From the NCBI GenBank assembly GCA_022361135.1, contig JAKSBM010000933.1, positions 1 to 6,871 of the forward strand: a stretch of DNA of 6,871 bases, read 5' to 3'. The notes beneath the pieces are model-generated. The model worked only from the letters and a program-made list of their open reading frames with translations. It was not told the DNA's origin and made no database searches. The position numbers and the translations under genes were made by a program. This stretch comes from Desulfobacterales bacterium (GTDB taxonomy: Bacteria; Desulfobacterota; Desulfobacteria; Desulfobacterales; Desulfobacteraceae). This document shows positions 6,601 to 6,871 of the stretch, in pieces. Each line of letters starts with the position of its first letter. Position 1 is the stretch's first letter.

Positions 6601-6871
6601 TTCCCGGGGCGGTTGGGTGGCCGTTTTTGCCAATGGATACGACAGCCCCAGTGCCAAGGCTTGCCTCTATGTGGTTCGATTGTCCAATGGTGAATTATTA
6701 AAAAAAATTGAGACCCAATTCGGAAATCCCGATTCCCTGTGCAATGGTCTTTCCACCCCCGCTTTGGTGGATTCGGACAGTGACGGCCTGGTGGATTATG
6801 CCTATGCCGGAGACCTCAGGGGGAATTTATGGAAATTCGATCTGACAGATGAAGACCCCAGCAATTGGGAC
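3659..6871 (+). CDS. pilY1: PilY1-type pilus tip adhesin with MopE-like repeats and vWA domain (3' end outside window)
   Basis: The frame is open for 1071 codons to the window edge. The signal peptide is long: a 22-residue basic n-region, hydrophobic MGFLSVLILFLPL and probable cleavage after SWA39. Residues 40-135 look like an Ig/FN3-type sandwich (FKWKAQCGGTNYTLSLY, then C89 and C94). Two MopE-type metal-binding repeats follow, about 136-197 and 199-243. The von Willebrand A domain starts near 266 with a complete MIDAS: D272-N-S274-G-S276, T532 in GTPL, and D580 in TDGHW. About 200 extra residues are inserted after the first MIDAS loop, including YNKIYYDP (325-332) and NFANW (452-456). The PilY1 C-terminal domain begins around WSGDV (752) and LGDIVHSAP (848-856) and reaches the calcium loop D1038-x-D1040-x-D1042-x-x-x-D1046. 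PilY1 proteins sit at the type IV pilus tip as adhesin and calcium-dependent retraction regulator. GAAG nine bases upstream is a modest ribosome-binding site; ATG 3725 in frame would give a shorter signal peptide but lacks one. The propeller's remainder lies outside. Confidence 0.92.
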   Translation, partial: MLKFCGGFKNRFRVWKYQCGKFMGFLSVLILFLPLESWADCSLASPTNYTILPHSSPTFKWKAQCGGTNYTLSLYRSNWDLVQQYNIQCDADECEFYPNLDLSNGIYFWNIAMDGTENYVGNGTAVFSVWASKTYYRDNDKDGFGNPSSSLNSYIWPIGYVLDDTDCDDHNASVHKGALEICGDGIDQDCNGSDQGCTEDKDKDGWRPDAGDCNDNDASIHPNAPEICGDNIDQDCDGITQECQELVCVDMADVPLETQYQAAPANIMLLLDNSGSMDFSFLTSEINGSFKGYYYLYEIDGMNYGSHTALSDEAKKYWKSRWHEYNKIYYDPSITYAPWPATGKYPNLRAFKDYASSDPEKVWDHPILGDEIIELDDEYADKDIVGIDMPYAHYFARHDDDIYLVTLEDGKIRYYRMKDSSKDNSKDSGFKKVTGSSIPPITSRTYLEERQNFANWLCFHRKRSYVAANALTHLIQQMRGVQIGIYTINPQVSTYLDAHIVQPVLPVRVQGQDQSETLINKLYELKIRMAGTPLREGLKAVGQYYDDTDNILVPGLGDSPYANQAQGGACQQAFAVMVTDGHWSNSSEFSIGNHDGDQYSDTLADTAMYFYKKDLSSLPNQVRGNAVDPLNTQHMVSYGIAFGVKGSIDPGQYPDCPQACESVNPTCDKCPQSWPEPVANDGSKIDDLYHATLNGRGAVWSADNPVELADALKSLILDLEDRQGSAAPLAANGSQVSATTTVYKSSYDSTTWSGDVGAYSIDPSTGSVAASPSWSAAAKLGEKLSIPNWWGSGTGRKVITNVGNIGMPFNATAAGSMGLESDIINYIRGDNRREGEGADDFRIRHNKLGDIVHSAPLLSHGVLFVGANDGMLHAFDQTNGEERFAYVPSFVVPNLPDLTQRVYSHKYFVDATPYVQHIDPTTSYLIGGLGKGGKGVYCLDVSPSKLNPNREETATEIFKWVYPVNDDPDMGYSFPQPYIVNSRGGWVAVFANGYDSPSAKACLYVVRLSNGELLKKIETQFGNPDSLCNGLSTPALVDSDSDGLVDYAYAGDLRGNLWKFDLTDEDPSNWD
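4154..4387 (+). repeat. Two tandem MopE-type metal-binding repeats within pilY1
   Basis: Two copies (4154-4249 and 4292-4387) repeat with a period of 138 bases, exactly 46 codons. Identical blocks include ATTTGCGGCGAT (4199 and 4337) and GATCAGGATTGC (4217 and 4355). At protein level each copy runs from DC(D/N)D to a final Cys, with four cysteines in register (C167, C182, C190, C197 and C213, C228, C236, C243) and the core EICGD-x-IDQDC-x-G. Asp-rich lead-ins, DNDKDG (138-143) and DKDKDG (200-205), precede each. This is the pattern of the family named for the Methylococcus surface protein MopE, which binds copper; which metal is bound here is not known. Confidence 0.85.

Overview
The window looks like chromosomal DNA from a Gram-negative bacterium, most likely a deltaproteobacterium (Desulfobacterota). 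This rests on a fimT/pilW/pilV/pilX/pilY1-type operon whose protein endings (for example RNLGL on the PilW-like protein and ELGYRRRH on the PilX-like protein) and whose PilY1 with MopE-type metal-binding repeats resemble those I associate with sulfate reducers and relatives. The base composition is moderate by eye and coding density is high. The lineage is an inference from family resemblance; no rRNA or other marker gene is present.

Layout. (1) 1-183, plus strand: the last 60 codons of a gene that enters from the left, product not recognised. (2) 180-1154, minus strand: a complete family-2 glycosyltransferase of the polyprenyl-phosphate (DPM1-like) type with two C-terminal membrane segments. 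It converges on gene 1 so tightly that both stop codons lie in one TTAA. (3) 1155-1498: a 344-base divergent intergenic region with promoter-like sequences for both directions and no gene I can support. (4) 1499-6871, plus strand: a compact operon of four minor-pilin-type proteins (GspH/FimT, PilW, PilV and PilX) followed by a large PilY1-type tip protein that runs off the right edge after 1071 codons. Gaps inside the operon are 0 to 23 bases, so one transcript is likely.

How the genes work together. In characterised type IV pilus systems, minor pilins of these families form a priming complex in the inner membrane. That complex starts pilus assembly and carries PilY1 to the pilus tip, where PilY1 acts as adhesin, mechanosensor and calcium-dependent regulator of retraction. 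The gene order fits this model. The three class III-like minor pilins keep a Gly/Phe prepilin peptidase site and Glu at +5, whereas the PilX-like protein has Leu at +5. The PilY1 has a signal peptide, a probable Ig/FN3-like domain, two four-cysteine MopE-type repeats, a von Willebrand factor A domain with a full MIDAS and a large insertion, and the start of the conserved PilY1 C-terminal domain including its calcium loop. The glycosyltransferase is divergent from the operon and nothing in the sequence ties it to pilin glycosylation.

Novelty. The system as a whole is a recognisable type IV pilus tip module, not a new class of system. The parts most worth a second look are the metal-binding architecture of the PilY1 protein, the recurrence of Asp-rich calcium-loop-like motifs across several proteins of the operon, and the face-to-face promoter arrangement between the two divergent units.
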